Source: Prosthecobacter gellanilyticus (lineage in GTDB: Bacteria > Verrucomicrobiota > Verrucomicrobiia > Verrucomicrobiales > Verrucomicrobiaceae). Taken from it: a DNA stretch of 64,000 bases. This document shows, in pieces, positions 10,840-19,658 of the stretch. Position 1 is the stretch's first letter, and each line of letters starts with the position of its first letter. The position numbers and the translations under genes are program-made. The DNA is taken from positions 62,001-126,000 of the forward strand of contig NZ_BKAG01000002.1 of assembly GCF_007992435.1 (NCBI RefSeq). Direction: 5' to 3'. Below the pieces are notes generated by a model, which was not told where the DNA came from, did no database searches, and was given only the letters and a program-made list of their open reading frames with translations.

Positions 10840-11355
10840 TTAGAAGCCGCTCACCACGTGCAGCAGCTCTACCTGGAAGATCAAATCACTGTTAGGTGGA
10901 ATCTTGGCACCTGCTCCCTGGCTGCCGTAACCGAGACGGGCAGGAATGTGGATCATCCATTTGTCACCGGGCTTCATGCGTTGGAGTGCCTCCGTCCAGC
11001 CGGGAATCACCTGACCCACGCCAAAGGTGGCGGGCTGCCCGCGATCATAGGAGCTGTCAAAGACCGTACCGTCCGTCAGCGTGCCACGGTAGTGTACCAT
11101 CACGGAGTCCAGGCGACCGGGGGACCGTCCGCCTTCAGGGCCAGAAGAGAGAACTTTGTAACGCAGCCCGCTGGCCGTCGTCGTGATGCCGTTGGCATCC
11201 ACCGTCGCAGCTTGTGGCTGGGGTGTCTGTGCCAGCGCAGAGCTAGGCAGCGGCACAGCATCTGACGTGGAGGCGGCATCCTTCTTCTTCGGGGTGGAAT
11301 CGCAGCTCGTCATGAGCAGCATCGCGGAAAGGCAGGCAGGATAGAGGGACTTCAT
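10840..11355 (-). CDS. FKBP-type peptidyl-prolyl cis-trans isomerase, probable lipoprotein
   Basis: 171 residues. The leader MKSLYPACLSAMLLMTSCDS has a lipobox-like LMTSC, suggesting a lipid-anchored periplasmic protein, then a Lys/Ala/Pro-rich linker to about residue 60. The FKBP domain fills the rest: DSVMVHYRGTLTDGTVFDSS, VIPGWTEALQRMKPGDKW, IPARLGYGSQGAGAKIPPNS, LIFQVELL. These segments contain the conserved active-site aromatic residues. It catalyses proline isomerisation during folding of exported proteins. The gene stands 22 bp upstream of the beta-helix gene on the same strand. Confidence 0.93.
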   Translation of the reverse strand: MKSLYPACLSAMLLMTSCDSTPKKKDAASTSDAVPLPSSALAQTPQPQAATVDANGITTTASGLRYKVLSSGPEGGRSPGRLDSVMVHYRGTLTDGTVFDSSYDRGQPATFGVGQVIPGWTEALQRMKPGDKWMIHIPARLGYGSQGAGAKIPPNSDLIFQVELLHVVSGF

Positions 11356-11535
11356 GGTGAGGGCAGTGGGTGGACGGTCGGTTCGCTAGGCTTGGCTTAC
11401 AGTGCCGGATTTGGGCGAGAAGCTTCACCCGCGCAACTGGCGATCCTCGCCTCCCCGTCCTTTTCCAGACCTGCCTTCAGTCAGTTTCTGCGTGTATGAG
11501 CGTGCACGGTTAGTGTAGTATTGCGCACCCCACCT

Positions 11536-12444
11536 ATGCCCATTCATCTCTCCTCCACCTCTCGGCGAGCGTTCATGGCTCAGTTGGGTGGAGCAGTGGT
11601 TTGTGGCACCAATCTTTGTCTAGGTGCCGAGCATGCGTTCGATCCGAACAAGATCGCCATTCTCAACGACACGCACATTGGCGGTGCACATCCTGCCAAC
11701 GCACCCATCCCCACACATCTGCGTGACACGGTGGCTTGGCTCTTGAGGCAGGATAGATATCCCGCTGCCGTCATCATCAATGGTGATCTTGCGTTAAGTG
11801 ATGGACGGCCCGCTGACTACAAGCATCTGACTAGGCTTGTCGAACCGCTGCACCAAGCCGGCATTCCCATTCACCTCACGCTGGGCAATCACGATGACCG
11901 TGATGTCTTCTACAAAGTGCTGAAGGAGGAAAAACGGCCGGATGCAACGGTCGTGTCACGGCATGTCGGCATGGTTTCCTTGCCTCTGGCGAATTTGTTC
12001 CTGCTCGATTCCCTCAAAGCGCCCATGGTCGCGCAGGGATTGCTCGGCGCGGAGCAACTCGCCTGGCTAGGCCGCATGCTGGATGAGCATTTCGACAAGC
12101 CCGCTTTGATTCTGGCACATCACAACCCGCGTCTCGGTGACGATGAGAAGCATTTCCCGGGCGGGCTGGAGGATACCGAAGCTCTGTGGAACCTTCTGGC
12201 TTCAAGAACCCATGTGAAGGCCTATATCCACGGCCATATTCATCACCGCGACTATTCCCAGCATCGTGGAATTCATATCGTCAACACACCCGCGACCTCG
12301 TTTGTTCTGCGGCCTGAGGTGAGCACGACAGGCTGGACAATGGCCCAGCTCACGGAGAACGGCGCGGAGTTCATGACATTGACTCATTTGCGAGACCACC
12401 CTTGGGACGGTGCTGTCAGGAAGCTTGAGTGGCGATCTGCATAG
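11536..12444 (+). CDS. Secreted calcineurin-like metallophosphoesterase
   Basis: 302 residues from the ATG at 11536; a TTG five codons earlier is a weaker alternative. The N-terminus SSTSRRAFMAQLGGAVVCG is a Tat-type leader. All metallophosphoesterase blocks are visible in order: LNDTHIGG (D-x-H), INGDLA (GD), LGNHDDRD (GNHD), ILAHHNP (H) and HGHIHH (GHxH). It is therefore probably an active dinuclear-metal phosphoesterase or phosphodiesterase in the periplasm. Substrate unknown. Confidence 0.9.
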   Translation: MPIHLSSTSRRAFMAQLGGAVVCGTNLCLGAEHAFDPNKIAILNDTHIGGAHPANAPIPTHLRDTVAWLLRQDRYPAAVIINGDLALSDGRPADYKHLTRLVEPLHQAGIPIHLTLGNHDDRDVFYKVLKEEKRPDATVVSRHVGMVSLPLANLFLLDSLKAPMVAQGLLGAEQLAWLGRMLDEHFDKPALILAHHNPRLGDDEKHFPGGLEDTEALWNLLASRTHVKAYIHGHIHHRDYSQHRGIHIVNTPATSFVLRPEVSTTGWTMAQLTENGAEFMTLTHLRDHPWDGAVRKLEWRSA

Positions 12445-12547
12445 AGCGGTCTGTGCTCCCGAAGTGTTCAGTAGCTCATGCTACTTCCGTGTGTCCCAGG
12501 GGGAAACCGATTGCATCTCCCAGCCGATCAGGAAGCCTTTAGACCTT

Positions 12548-13534
12548 ATGAATGCCTATCGAACTATTCTTCTTCCCATGGTTGTCGCTCTCGCCAGCGG
12601 CTCCATGATCAGTGCTCAGACGCTGCCAGACAAGCCTGTCGTGCAGGGCAAGTTCCTGGGCGATGGCAAGGACGGCAACATCAAATTCCTCGTCGTCCAG
12701 AATCGCGAGCCCTTCAGTGATGAGGCGGCGATCCAGTTCGTCTTCACTGAGAAGGATCCGTCCTCGTCCAAGAAGCCTGAGTTTGATGCCATGTTCAAGG
12801 AGCTCGGCAGCGCCCTGAGTATCAGCACCTTCAAGGATGGACGAATCTTCGGCTGTGAGGTCGCGCACACATCGCACGAGAAGTCCCCTTTCACCGCACT
12901 CGGGCAGATCAAGATGACCGACTTCAAGGTCACGGACACACATGTCTCCGGGCATCTCACCACCGGTGGTGAGGATGAGGCCTTCGGACAGAAATGGGAT
13001 GTGGATCTCACCTTTTCCGCACCTTTGCCGAAGGGAGCCTTTGCCGCCGTGAAGGCACCCGAGCCTGAACCGAAAAAGGCAGGCAAGAAAATGACCAAGA
13101 CCGATGAACCTGCGGAAGAACCCATTGCTGCCGGGCCGAAGATCGCGGTCAAAGACCTCCCTCTTCCTTCCGGAGCACTGGATGTGGAATACAAACAACT
13201 GGTTGGGCACATCACGTTCCGCTCCGAGTCTTCCGTGAGCACCGTGGCGACTGATTTTGCCGCAAAGCTCAAGGCCCAAGGTTGGAAGGATGGTCCAGGC
13301 AGCCTGATGGGCAAAAGCAACGCCATCCTCAAGCGCAAGCTCAACGAAGCCGACCTGACCATCATGGTGCAGCCTGCTGGCAAGGGCTGCAGCGTGAAGG
13401 TCTTCACCGAAGGGCTGGACTGGTCCAGCACTCCAGCTTCTGGTGCGGCGAAGCCTGGTGATGTCGAAGGCATCGAAGCCGAAGCCAACAAACTCATCAA
13501 TGATGCGCTCAAGAAGATCCCTGGCGGTCTTTGA
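12548..13534 (+). CDS. Secreted protein of unknown function
   Basis: 328 residues from the ATG at 12548, chosen because it begins a signal peptide (MNAYRTILLPMVVALASGSM, then ISAQ); the frame is open further upstream without features. An N-terminal region (about 30-175) is separated from a C-terminal region (about 215-310, with GHITFRSESSVSTVATDFAA and LKAQGWKDG) by a Lys/Glu/Pro-rich linker (about 180-205). I recognise no family. It follows the metallophosphoesterase by 103 bp. Confidence 0.65.
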   Translation: MNAYRTILLPMVVALASGSMISAQTLPDKPVVQGKFLGDGKDGNIKFLVVQNREPFSDEAAIQFVFTEKDPSSSKKPEFDAMFKELGSALSISTFKDGRIFGCEVAHTSHEKSPFTALGQIKMTDFKVTDTHVSGHLTTGGEDEAFGQKWDVDLTFSAPLPKGAFAAVKAPEPEPKKAGKKMTKTDEPAEEPIAAGPKIAVKDLPLPSGALDVEYKQLVGHITFRSESSVSTVATDFAAKLKAQGWKDGPGSLMGKSNAILKRKLNEADLTIMVQPAGKGCSVKVFTEGLDWSSTPASGAAKPGDVEGIEAEANKLINDALKKIPGGL

Positions 13535-13647
13535 CCGCTGATTTCGACTCCGTGGAAAAGATTGGCCGCGCGAAGTAAGTCGACAAGCGGTGGACTGTTG
13601 GAGCGTTATGAGAGTCTCTCTGCGGCGTCTCACTCCAACCTGTGCTC

Positions 13648-15309
13648 ATGTCATTTCGCTTCTTTTCCCCGGCCCTGTTCATCATCACGCTTCTCGCTCA
13701 TCAAGCGACGTTTGGACAAGTGAAGGCGCCGCCTGCTGGCCAGGCACTCGCCGTGCCGACCTTTCATTGTCTGGGGCTCTATTGGTCGCCTCCCGGTGGT
13801 GCTTTAGATCGGGCTGTGGAGGTGCGTTATCGTGTGAAGGATGCGGCGACGTGGAGCGAAGGCCTGTCCATGCGCTACAATCCGATTGAGGGAACTGAGG
13901 AGGATCTCACGGACTATCGTGGCAGCATCGTGCATTTGCAGCCAGGAACGATCTATGAGGTGGCGCTGAAGCTCGCTGGAACAGAGACCTCCACGCGGCT
14001 GGTGGCGAGCACCTGGAGCGAACGCCTTCCTGAAGGCGAGGTCGTGCGGGTGCCGAGTGGTGATGCGCCCCTGGTCATCACCGAAGGTGGCAAGCCGGAC
14101 GCGTGGAAAGTGTATGATGGCGCGGGGGCGACGATTGATGTGAAGCACCGGCATAACAACTGCATCACGGTGAATGCCTCGTATGTCATCCTGCGTGGCT
14201 TTACTCTCAAAGGTGCTGGGGCCACAACCAATCTCCTCAAGAAGTCTGTGGGTGCCATTGACGTGGAGTCGGGGCACGATGTGGTGATCGAAGGCTGTGA
14301 TATCTCGGACTGGGGAAGGTTCAATCCCAAGACAGGCTTTGGTTTCAATGGCGACTCAGCTGTGCTCTGCCGTGATCCTAAGGTCACACGCATCGTGGTG
14401 CAGCGCTGCCGGCTGCATCATCCGAGCCAGGACACGAACAACTGGTATGAGCCAAAGGCATCCACGCATCCTGCGGGTCCGCAGGCGATCAGCTTCTTCG
14501 ACACCGAAGGCAACCACGTGATCCGCTACAATGAATGCGTGTCTGACCCCGAGCACATGTTCAACGACCCCATCGGCGGTGGTGCCAATGGCAGCTATCG
14601 TGGCGCGCCGGGCGCGGACTCAGACATCTATGGGAACTTTGTGACACACGCCTGGGATGATGGGCTGGAGGTGGAGGGCGGAGGCCGCAATGTGCGCGTG
14701 TGGGACAACTATGTCTCCGGTGCTGCGAACATGATCGCCAACGCGGCGACCTCCATTGGCCCGCTGTACATCTGGGGTAATGTGACGGGACGCTGCCAGG
14801 TCACGCCGACCCAGGCAGGCTATGGCTTCCTGAAGATGGGCAATGCCGGCGGTGTGAAGTGGCAGACTGGGCACCAGTACATCTTCCACAACACGGTCTT
14901 CTCGGAGGATGGTGCACTGCCCACGGGCGGACTCGGTGGCAGCCGCATCGTCACACATACGATCACTCGTAACAACATCCTCCAGGTGCGTGCTGCCACC
15001 AATCGCAGCGCCAGCTCGGCGGAGCCTAACGTTGACAATGATTTCGACTATGACCTCTTCAATGGCCAGGTGCCTGAGACGCATGAGAAGCACGGTGTGC
15101 GCGGCGTGCCTGCCTATGTCACTGACGCAGGCATGAATGCCCAGACAAAGACTGGCCGTTTTCAACTTGCTCCGGGCAGCCCGGGTGCGGGAACTGCGCA
15201 GCCTCTTCCAAACTTCACGCCTGCCTTCACGGGCAAGGCTCCAGACATGGGCGCGCATCAGCAAGGCGAGTCACCTCTGATCTATGGGGTTGCTTCCCAG
15301 GCAAGGTGA
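13648..15309 (+). CDS. Secreted protein with fibronectin-III-like and right-handed beta-helix regions
   Basis: 553 residues from the ATG at 13648; a GTG two codons upstream is also possible. A signal peptide (SFRFFSPALFIITLLAHQAT) precedes an Fn3-like region (LYWSPPGG; AVEVRYRVKDAATW; LQPGTIYEVALKL). From about residue 140 a beta-helix begins (CITVNASYVILRGFTLKGAG; DVESGHDVVIEGCDISDWG; NHVIRYNECVSDPEHMFNDP). It resembles secreted polysaccharide-lyase-like or DUF1565-type proteins. Enzyme activity cannot be assigned. It converges on the alpha/beta hydrolase gene with 15 bp between stops. Confidence 0.8.
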   Translation: MSFRFFSPALFIITLLAHQATFGQVKAPPAGQALAVPTFHCLGLYWSPPGGALDRAVEVRYRVKDAATWSEGLSMRYNPIEGTEEDLTDYRGSIVHLQPGTIYEVALKLAGTETSTRLVASTWSERLPEGEVVRVPSGDAPLVITEGGKPDAWKVYDGAGATIDVKHRHNNCITVNASYVILRGFTLKGAGATTNLLKKSVGAIDVESGHDVVIEGCDISDWGRFNPKTGFGFNGDSAVLCRDPKVTRIVVQRCRLHHPSQDTNNWYEPKASTHPAGPQAISFFDTEGNHVIRYNECVSDPEHMFNDPIGGGANGSYRGAPGADSDIYGNFVTHAWDDGLEVEGGGRNVRVWDNYVSGAANMIANAATSIGPLYIWGNVTGRCQVTPTQAGYGFLKMGNAGGVKWQTGHQYIFHNTVFSEDGALPTGGLGGSRIVTHTITRNNILQVRAATNRSASSAEPNVDNDFDYDLFNGQVPETHEKHGVRGVPAYVTDAGMNAQTKTGRFQLAPGSPGAGTAQPLPNFTPAFTGKAPDMGAHQQGESPLIYGVASQAR

Positions 15310-15324
15310 CTGCGTCTGTCTCGT

Positions 15325-16737
15325 CTAGTAACTGAAGTCGGCATACTCCAGGAAGAAGGACTGGTAGAGCACGTCATTCACTGGGGCGGGCACGGGATCA
15401 AAGATCAGGCGATGAAAGCTGCGCTTCTCGGGCGGCAGGACCACCGTCTGCTGCAAGGCCGCGCCACTGCCTATGATGTCCGCGCCCTGCTGGGTCCAGT
15501 TCACCAAATCCACACTGGTCTGATGACGATAACGCAGCTGATCGCGGCCTGTCCATGAGACGAGCAGTCCTCCAGGGATATTGGGATCAGGCGCAGGCGT
15601 AAGGCCATGACGGCGGAGACGAAATTCCAGCCACTTCAGAGTTTCATCTCGAGCAAGGCGGTTGGCCTTTTCGTCCGCACTTTCCAAGCCCGTGTTCCAG
15701 TTTGCCTGGGCCTCGATGGTGGTCTCATCGAAGGAATGGTTCACCAGATCAAAGAGGTGATGCTGCACAAAGGGATTCGGCAGATTCAGCGTGGCCGCCT
15801 GGGCACCTGAGGCAAGAGTGAATTTGATGGGACTGAGGCTTCCGGTCTTGGGGGAGGCATTCGGATCACTTACACCTAACAAAGAATCATTGGTTCCATG
15901 ATACATCACCACCTGCATGCGGCGGTCGGGCATGTAGCGCCCTGCGGCGGTGCTGCTGGGGGAACCGTGGTAAGAAAAGTGGCCGCAACCCGGATAGTAG
16001 AAGATGCCCACGCGCGGAAAGGGCAGGGCGGCCGGGATGCGCACAGGCGCAGGAACAGCAAGTTTCACGGAGGCACCTTCGGCATTGGTGTAGTCCACCG
16101 TGTAGTTCCCAAGATTCACCGAGGGATCGAGCACCGCATTCAGTCCCGTCTGCGAGCCATGCGAGAAGCCGAGCAGGCCGATGTTTTCAAAGTCCACATC
16201 GGTACGTGTTTGCAGAAAGGTCAGCGCCGCGACGACATCCTTGGGGCGTTCATAGTTAGGCGAGCACACCGAGTCATCGATGGTGCTGTCGTGATGCGGT
16301 CGGCGGCTGGAGTAGTTGCCCGGGATGCCGCGTGGATTAAAGCTGTCCGGCATCAGGCAGAGAAAGCCGCGCTCAGCAAGGCGTTCACCCCAGCGGCGCA
16401 GGGCTGTCTTGGCACCGCTGGCAATAGTGTCAGACTGCCACATGCCACCTGAGCCATGCAGGATGATCACCGTGGGATAAGGTCCAGGCCCATGAATGAG
16501 CGCGTTTGGATGGTAAAGCAGAGCGACGAGCGTGAGACGATCTGTTTCCACAGGGTATCCCGCCACCGCGCTGAGCTGTGTGGATGGCGTTGGATTCGGT
16601 GTCACGGCCAGATTCGCCGGGACATCGAAGAAGACGGTCTCCGGCACGGCCTGACCCAGTGCGGTTCCGCAGACTGCCATGACGAGAAGACAGCTCGCGG
16701 TGAGAAGGCCGGTTCGGAGATGGGAGGACAAAGTCAT
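15325..16737 (-). CDS. Secreted alpha/beta hydrolase with extra C-terminal domain
   Basis: 470 residues from the ATG at 16737, which starts a signal peptide (MTLSSHLRTGLLTASCLLVM; cleavage near ALGQA). The hydrolase core shows the oxyanion motif LHGSGGMW, the nucleophile elbow GFSHGSQ and a catalytic-His candidate in LVNHSFDE. After about residue 385 a separate beta-rich region (GGLLVSWTGRDQLRYRHQTS; SVDLVNWTQQG) resembles short C-terminal modules frequent on verrucomicrobial exported proteins. Family: dienelactone hydrolase/acetyl esterase-like. Substrate unknown. Confidence 0.8.
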   Translation of the reverse strand: MTLSSHLRTGLLTASCLLVMAVCGTALGQAVPETVFFDVPANLAVTPNPTPSTQLSAVAGYPVETDRLTLVALLYHPNALIHGPGPYPTVIILHGSGGMWQSDTIASGAKTALRRWGERLAERGFLCLMPDSFNPRGIPGNYSSRRPHHDSTIDDSVCSPNYERPKDVVAALTFLQTRTDVDFENIGLLGFSHGSQTGLNAVLDPSVNLGNYTVDYTNAEGASVKLAVPAPVRIPAALPFPRVGIFYYPGCGHFSYHGSPSSTAAGRYMPDRRMQVVMYHGTNDSLLGVSDPNASPKTGSLSPIKFTLASGAQAATLNLPNPFVQHHLFDLVNHSFDETTIEAQANWNTGLESADEKANRLARDETLKWLEFRLRRHGLTPAPDPNIPGGLLVSWTGRDQLRYRHQTSVDLVNWTQQGADIIGSGAALQQTVVLPPEKRSFHRLIFDPVPAPVNDVLYQSFFLEYADFSY

Positions 16738-16839
16738 GGTTGGGCTGCCACGCTGGACAAGGCCAGACGTGGTAGACCCCCACCATTCTCCGCCAGGTTC
16801 CACCCTCAATCCGACTTTCGCAGGATGAGATGGCGACCC

Positions 16840-17271
16840 TCAAGATGCCTGCATTCTTCCTGCCTCCAGCGACAATCGATCCAGGTTCTGCTCATTCGCA
16901 GGACGGAGGATGTGTTCCAGCCGGCGTGCCACCTCTGGTTCATCAAATTCTTGAAGCCATGAGATCAGTGTTCCTGCATCACATGGAGTCAAAGTGATGG
17001 TTAGGCTGAACTTCGGTTCGGACAGGTGGCGAATGACAAGTTTGTTAGGTGGATCGATCTCCTCAAACACGCCCTCATTCCGATAATCCCGACGATCAGG
17101 CCCGTGCATGGTGAAGGACCAGCCGCCGCCCGGCTTGAACTCACAGGTGGTGAACGTGTTGGTGAAACCCGCAGGTCCCCACCAGCGCGCGAGCCTTTGT
17201 GGATCGCTAAACGCCGCGAAGACCTGCTCCACAGTGGCCCGGATCTCCCGGGAAGCGCTAAAGGCACTCAT
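16840..17271 (-). CDS. AHSA1/SRPBCC-family protein
   Basis: 143 residues. The sequence SREIRATVEQVFAAFSDPQR, LARWWGPAGFTNTF and KPGGGWSFTMHGPDRRDY follows the activator-of-Hsp90-ATPase-like (AHSA1) branch of SRPBCC proteins. These are often encoded next to ECF sigma factors and YCII proteins, as here: it is the last gene of the minus-strand run sigma factor - YCII - YCII - AHSA1, 24 bp after the preceding stop. The bacterial members bind small hydrophobic ligands or have no known role. Confidence 0.85.
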   Translation of the reverse strand: MSAFSASREIRATVEQVFAAFSDPQRLARWWGPAGFTNTFTTCEFKPGGGWSFTMHGPDRRDYRNEGVFEEIDPPNKLVIRHLSEPKFSLTITLTPCDAGTLISWLQEFDEPEVARRLEHILRPANEQNLDRLSLEAGRMQAS

Positions 17272-17295
17272 GCGTGGATTTTTTGGGGATGCATC

Positions 17296-17691
17296 TCAGG
17301 CGTCGTTGTCACTGCGCCTCCGTTCACTTTCCTGGATCATTTCACTGAGATCCGCCGCAGGCCGGATCTCAAAGGGGCCGGCCTTCACTCCGGGATGCTT
17401 CGACATCAGCTCGATAGCGTGATTGAAGTCTCGCGCCTCAAGGATGAGGATGCCGCCGAGTTGCTCCTTCGTTTCAGCATAGGGACCGTCAGTGACCACC
17501 ACTTTGCCATTTTCAAAGCGCAGCGTCGCGGCAGACTGAGGGCCTTGCAGGGCATGACCTCCGGCAAAGTGTCCGTTCTTCCGCAGTTCATCGTCATAGG
17601 TGAAGCACTCGTCCACCATGGCATGGGTCACGGCTTCGGGTTGAGTTTCTAGCTTGTTAGGTTCGATGTAGCCAAGGCAGATGTATTTCAT
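17296..17691 (-). CDS. YCII/DGPF-family protein
   Basis: 131 residues, starting [20 protein letters not shown]. The name-giving motif reads [13 protein letters not shown], followed by [19 protein letters not shown] and the terminal [13 protein letters not shown] proteins are the typical genomic partners of ECF42 sigma factors and are thought to belong to the same response, though their molecular function is unknown. Placed between another YCII gene and the AHSA1-like gene, same strand, short gaps. Confidence 0.9.
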   Translation of the reverse strand: MKYICLGYIEPNKLETQPEAVTHAMVDECFTYDDELRKNGHFAGGHALQGPQSAATLRFENGKVVVTDGPYAETKEQLGGILILEARDFNHAIELMSKHPGVKAGPFEIRPAADLSEMIQESERRRSDNDA

Positions 17692-17747
17692 AAGGGTAGG
17701 ATTTTGGGTGGGTGTTTAGATCTCAGTGACCTGTTGGCTTTGCCGAG

Positions 17748-18143
17748 TCACGGCTGTTGGGTTGATGGGATGTCCTGCAGGTCATAGATCGGACGGATCT
17801 CCAGCACGTCTCCATCCAGCGCCGGGCAGCGCTGAGCCCATTCCAGGACCTGCTCTTTAGAAGTGGCCTCGAGGATCCAGTAACCGCCGATCACTTCCTT
17901 GGACTCAATGAAGGGGCCGTCGACGACGGTGGCCTTTCCCTTGGCAAAGGTCACCCGGGCACCTTTGTCAATCGGGTGCAGTCCGTCCACCTCGCGTAGC
18001 AGCCCTGCCTCGGCCAGTTCATCGTTGAACCGTCCCATGGGTTCTAGGTCCTCCAGTTTCGGGGCAAAGTCTTCTCCAGCCCTTTCAGAGGCGGGTGTGT
18101 CGGGCTGATAGCCCCGGGGAATCATGAGCATGAGGAATTTCAT
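17748..18143 (-). CDS. YCII/DGPF-family protein
   Basis: 131 residues, starting MKFLMLMIPRGYQPDTPASE. The motif is DGPFIESKEVIGG, then YWILEATSKEQVLEWAQRCP and LEIRPIYDL. It is a paralogue of the next gene downstream (17296-17691), with the same length and domain plan. It is the first YCII gene after the ECF sigma factor; a small hairpin lies in the 114 bp between them. Role in the sigma-factor response is inferred from context. Confidence 0.9.
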   Translation of the reverse strand: MKFLMLMIPRGYQPDTPASERAGEDFAPKLEDLEPMGRFNDELAEAGLLREVDGLHPIDKGARVTFAKGKATVVDGPFIESKEVIGGYWILEATSKEQVLEWAQRCPALDGDVLEIRPIYDLQDIPSTQQP

Positions 18144-18170
18144 TTTTGGATGGTTTGGTTTGTTGCGGGC

Positions 18171-18190
18171 ACGGCCGTTCTCCCGGCCGT
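18171..18190. repeat. ACGGCCG hairpin between sigma factor and YCII genes
   Basis: ACGGCCG-TTCTCC-CGGCCGT is a perfect 7-6-7 inverted repeat 28-47 bp upstream of the YCII start. It could be an mRNA hairpin that separates expression of the sigma factor from the YCII genes, or a small intergenic repeat. There is no U-tract. Confidence 0.4.
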
Positions 18191-18257
18191 CTCAATGGGT
18201 AGTCGATTGGCAGATTCGGAATTCGACAGGGGGACGGATCTTTTTTTCAGCCCGCGC

Positions 18258-19508
18258 TTATTCCAGTTCTTGGAGGCGCTTTTTGAGAAACCGGCGCTCG
18301 GGTTCCAGCTGGGTCAGCTCAAGGGCGCGCTCATAGGAGGAGCGGGCCTCGCTCTTGCGGCCCAGGCGACGACAAAGGTCAGCTCGGGCAGAGTGGGCGA
18401 GATGATAGGCATTGAGTTCTCCTCGGGTCAAAAGAGCATCGACGAGCGCTAGGCCTGCCTCAGGCCCCTCGCTCATCGCCACGGCGATGGCGCGGTTGAG
18501 TTCGACGACAGGAGATGGCGCTGCTTGAGCCAGGGCCGTGTAAAGGGCCACGATCTGCGGCCAGTCGGTGGAAGCTGCTGTGGATGCTTCGGCATGCACC
18601 GCGGCGATGGCTGCTTGCAAAGTGTAGGATCCAAACCTGCGCGAGATCAATGCCTTCTCGACCAGCGCAATGCCCTCAGTGATCTGCTCGCGGTTCCAGA
18701 GCGACCTGTCCTGATGTTCCAGGAGAATGAGCTCACCCGCAGCCGATGTCCGGGCTGTGCGGCGAGATTCCTGAAGCAGCATGAGTGCCAGCAAGCCCAG
18801 CACCTCCGGTTCCGGCAGGGACGCCACCAGCAGCCGCCCCAGCCTGATGGCCTCTCCAGAAAGGTCTGCGCGGATCAGCGATGCCCCCGAAGACGCCAGA
18901 TACCCCTCATTGAACACCAGATATACCACCTGTAGCACTGCGGCCAGACGCTCTGGCAGTTCCTCGGCAGACGGCACCTGATACGGAATCCGTGCCTCAC
19001 GAATTTTCGTCTTTGCCCGCACAATTCGTTGGGCCAAAGTGGGTGCTGTGGTGAGAAAAGCGCGGGCGATTTCCTCCGTGGTCAATCCGCACACCTCGCG
19101 CAGCGTCAAGGCTACCCGCCCTTCAGGGGCCAGCGCAGGGTGACAGCAGGTGAAGACCAGCTTCAGCCGGTCATCCTCGATGCTTTCGTCCTTTCCACCT
19201 TCCTCATGGCCCTGGCGTGCCTCGATCTCCTCCGCAATCTTCTCCTGTGATGCATCAAAGCGCGCGCGTCTCCGCAGCGTATCGATGGCCTTGAATCGCC
19301 CCGTGGAGATCAGCCAGGCGCGCGGATTCTCCGGCATGCCATCGCGTGGCCACTTCTCCAGCGCCGCCGCAAAGGCATCATGCACCGCATCTTCCGCCAG
19401 ATCAAAGTCTCCCAGCAGCCGGATCAGCGTGGCGCGGATGCGCCCGGACTCCTTACGGTAAAGGACGTCCAGATGTTCCCGCACTTGTTGGATGACGCTC
19501 TCTGACAT
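18258..19508 (-). CDS. ECF RNA polymerase sigma factor, ECF42-like, with C-terminal TPR-type extension
   Basis: 416 residues from the ATG at 19508 (MSESVIQQVREHLDVLYRKE); upstream in-frame sequence to 19640 looks non-coding. Sigma region 2 is around 10-80 (LLGDFDLAEDAVHDAFAAAL; NPRAWLISTGRFKAIDTLRR) and region 4 around 115-185 (LTLREVCGLTTEEIARAFLT). A long helical C-terminal part of about 220 residues follows (YLVFNEGYLAS; AAIAAVHAEA; IVALYTALAQ; ELNRAIAVAM). This layout and the adjacent DGPF genes match the ECF42 group, which lacks an anti-sigma factor and uses the extension for control. Confidence 0.92.
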   Translation of the reverse strand: MSESVIQQVREHLDVLYRKESGRIRATLIRLLGDFDLAEDAVHDAFAAALEKWPRDGMPENPRAWLISTGRFKAIDTLRRRARFDASQEKIAEEIEARQGHEEGGKDESIEDDRLKLVFTCCHPALAPEGRVALTLREVCGLTTEEIARAFLTTAPTLAQRIVRAKTKIREARIPYQVPSAEELPERLAAVLQVVYLVFNEGYLASSGASLIRADLSGEAIRLGRLLVASLPEPEVLGLLALMLLQESRRTARTSAAGELILLEHQDRSLWNREQITEGIALVEKALISRRFGSYTLQAAIAAVHAEASTAASTDWPQIVALYTALAQAAPSPVVELNRAIAVAMSEGPEAGLALVDALLTRGELNAYHLAHSARADLCRRLGRKSEARSSYERALELTQLEPERRFLKKRLQELE

Positions 19509-19658
19509 CGGCCAAGGTAGACGCAGGCTTCCCCTCGTCCACGATCTCCCTGACTGGCGTGCTGATTTCCTCCCAAGTCCATCCCGACCGTCTGCTTGCC
19601 GGCCTTCCCCGGCTGCTTTACTGCTGGCAATTCTCCCCATCGTGAGACATGAACTCCC

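Noticed and set aside
11604..11619. TGGCAC followed by TTTG as another sigma-54 site
   Set aside because: The invariant GC at -12 is absent and the site is inside the metallophosphoesterase gene.
12539..13633. 364-codon minus-strand frame opposite the unknown secreted protein gene
   Set aside because: I kept the plus-strand gene because it has a signal peptide and a coherent two-region layout; the minus frame has neither.
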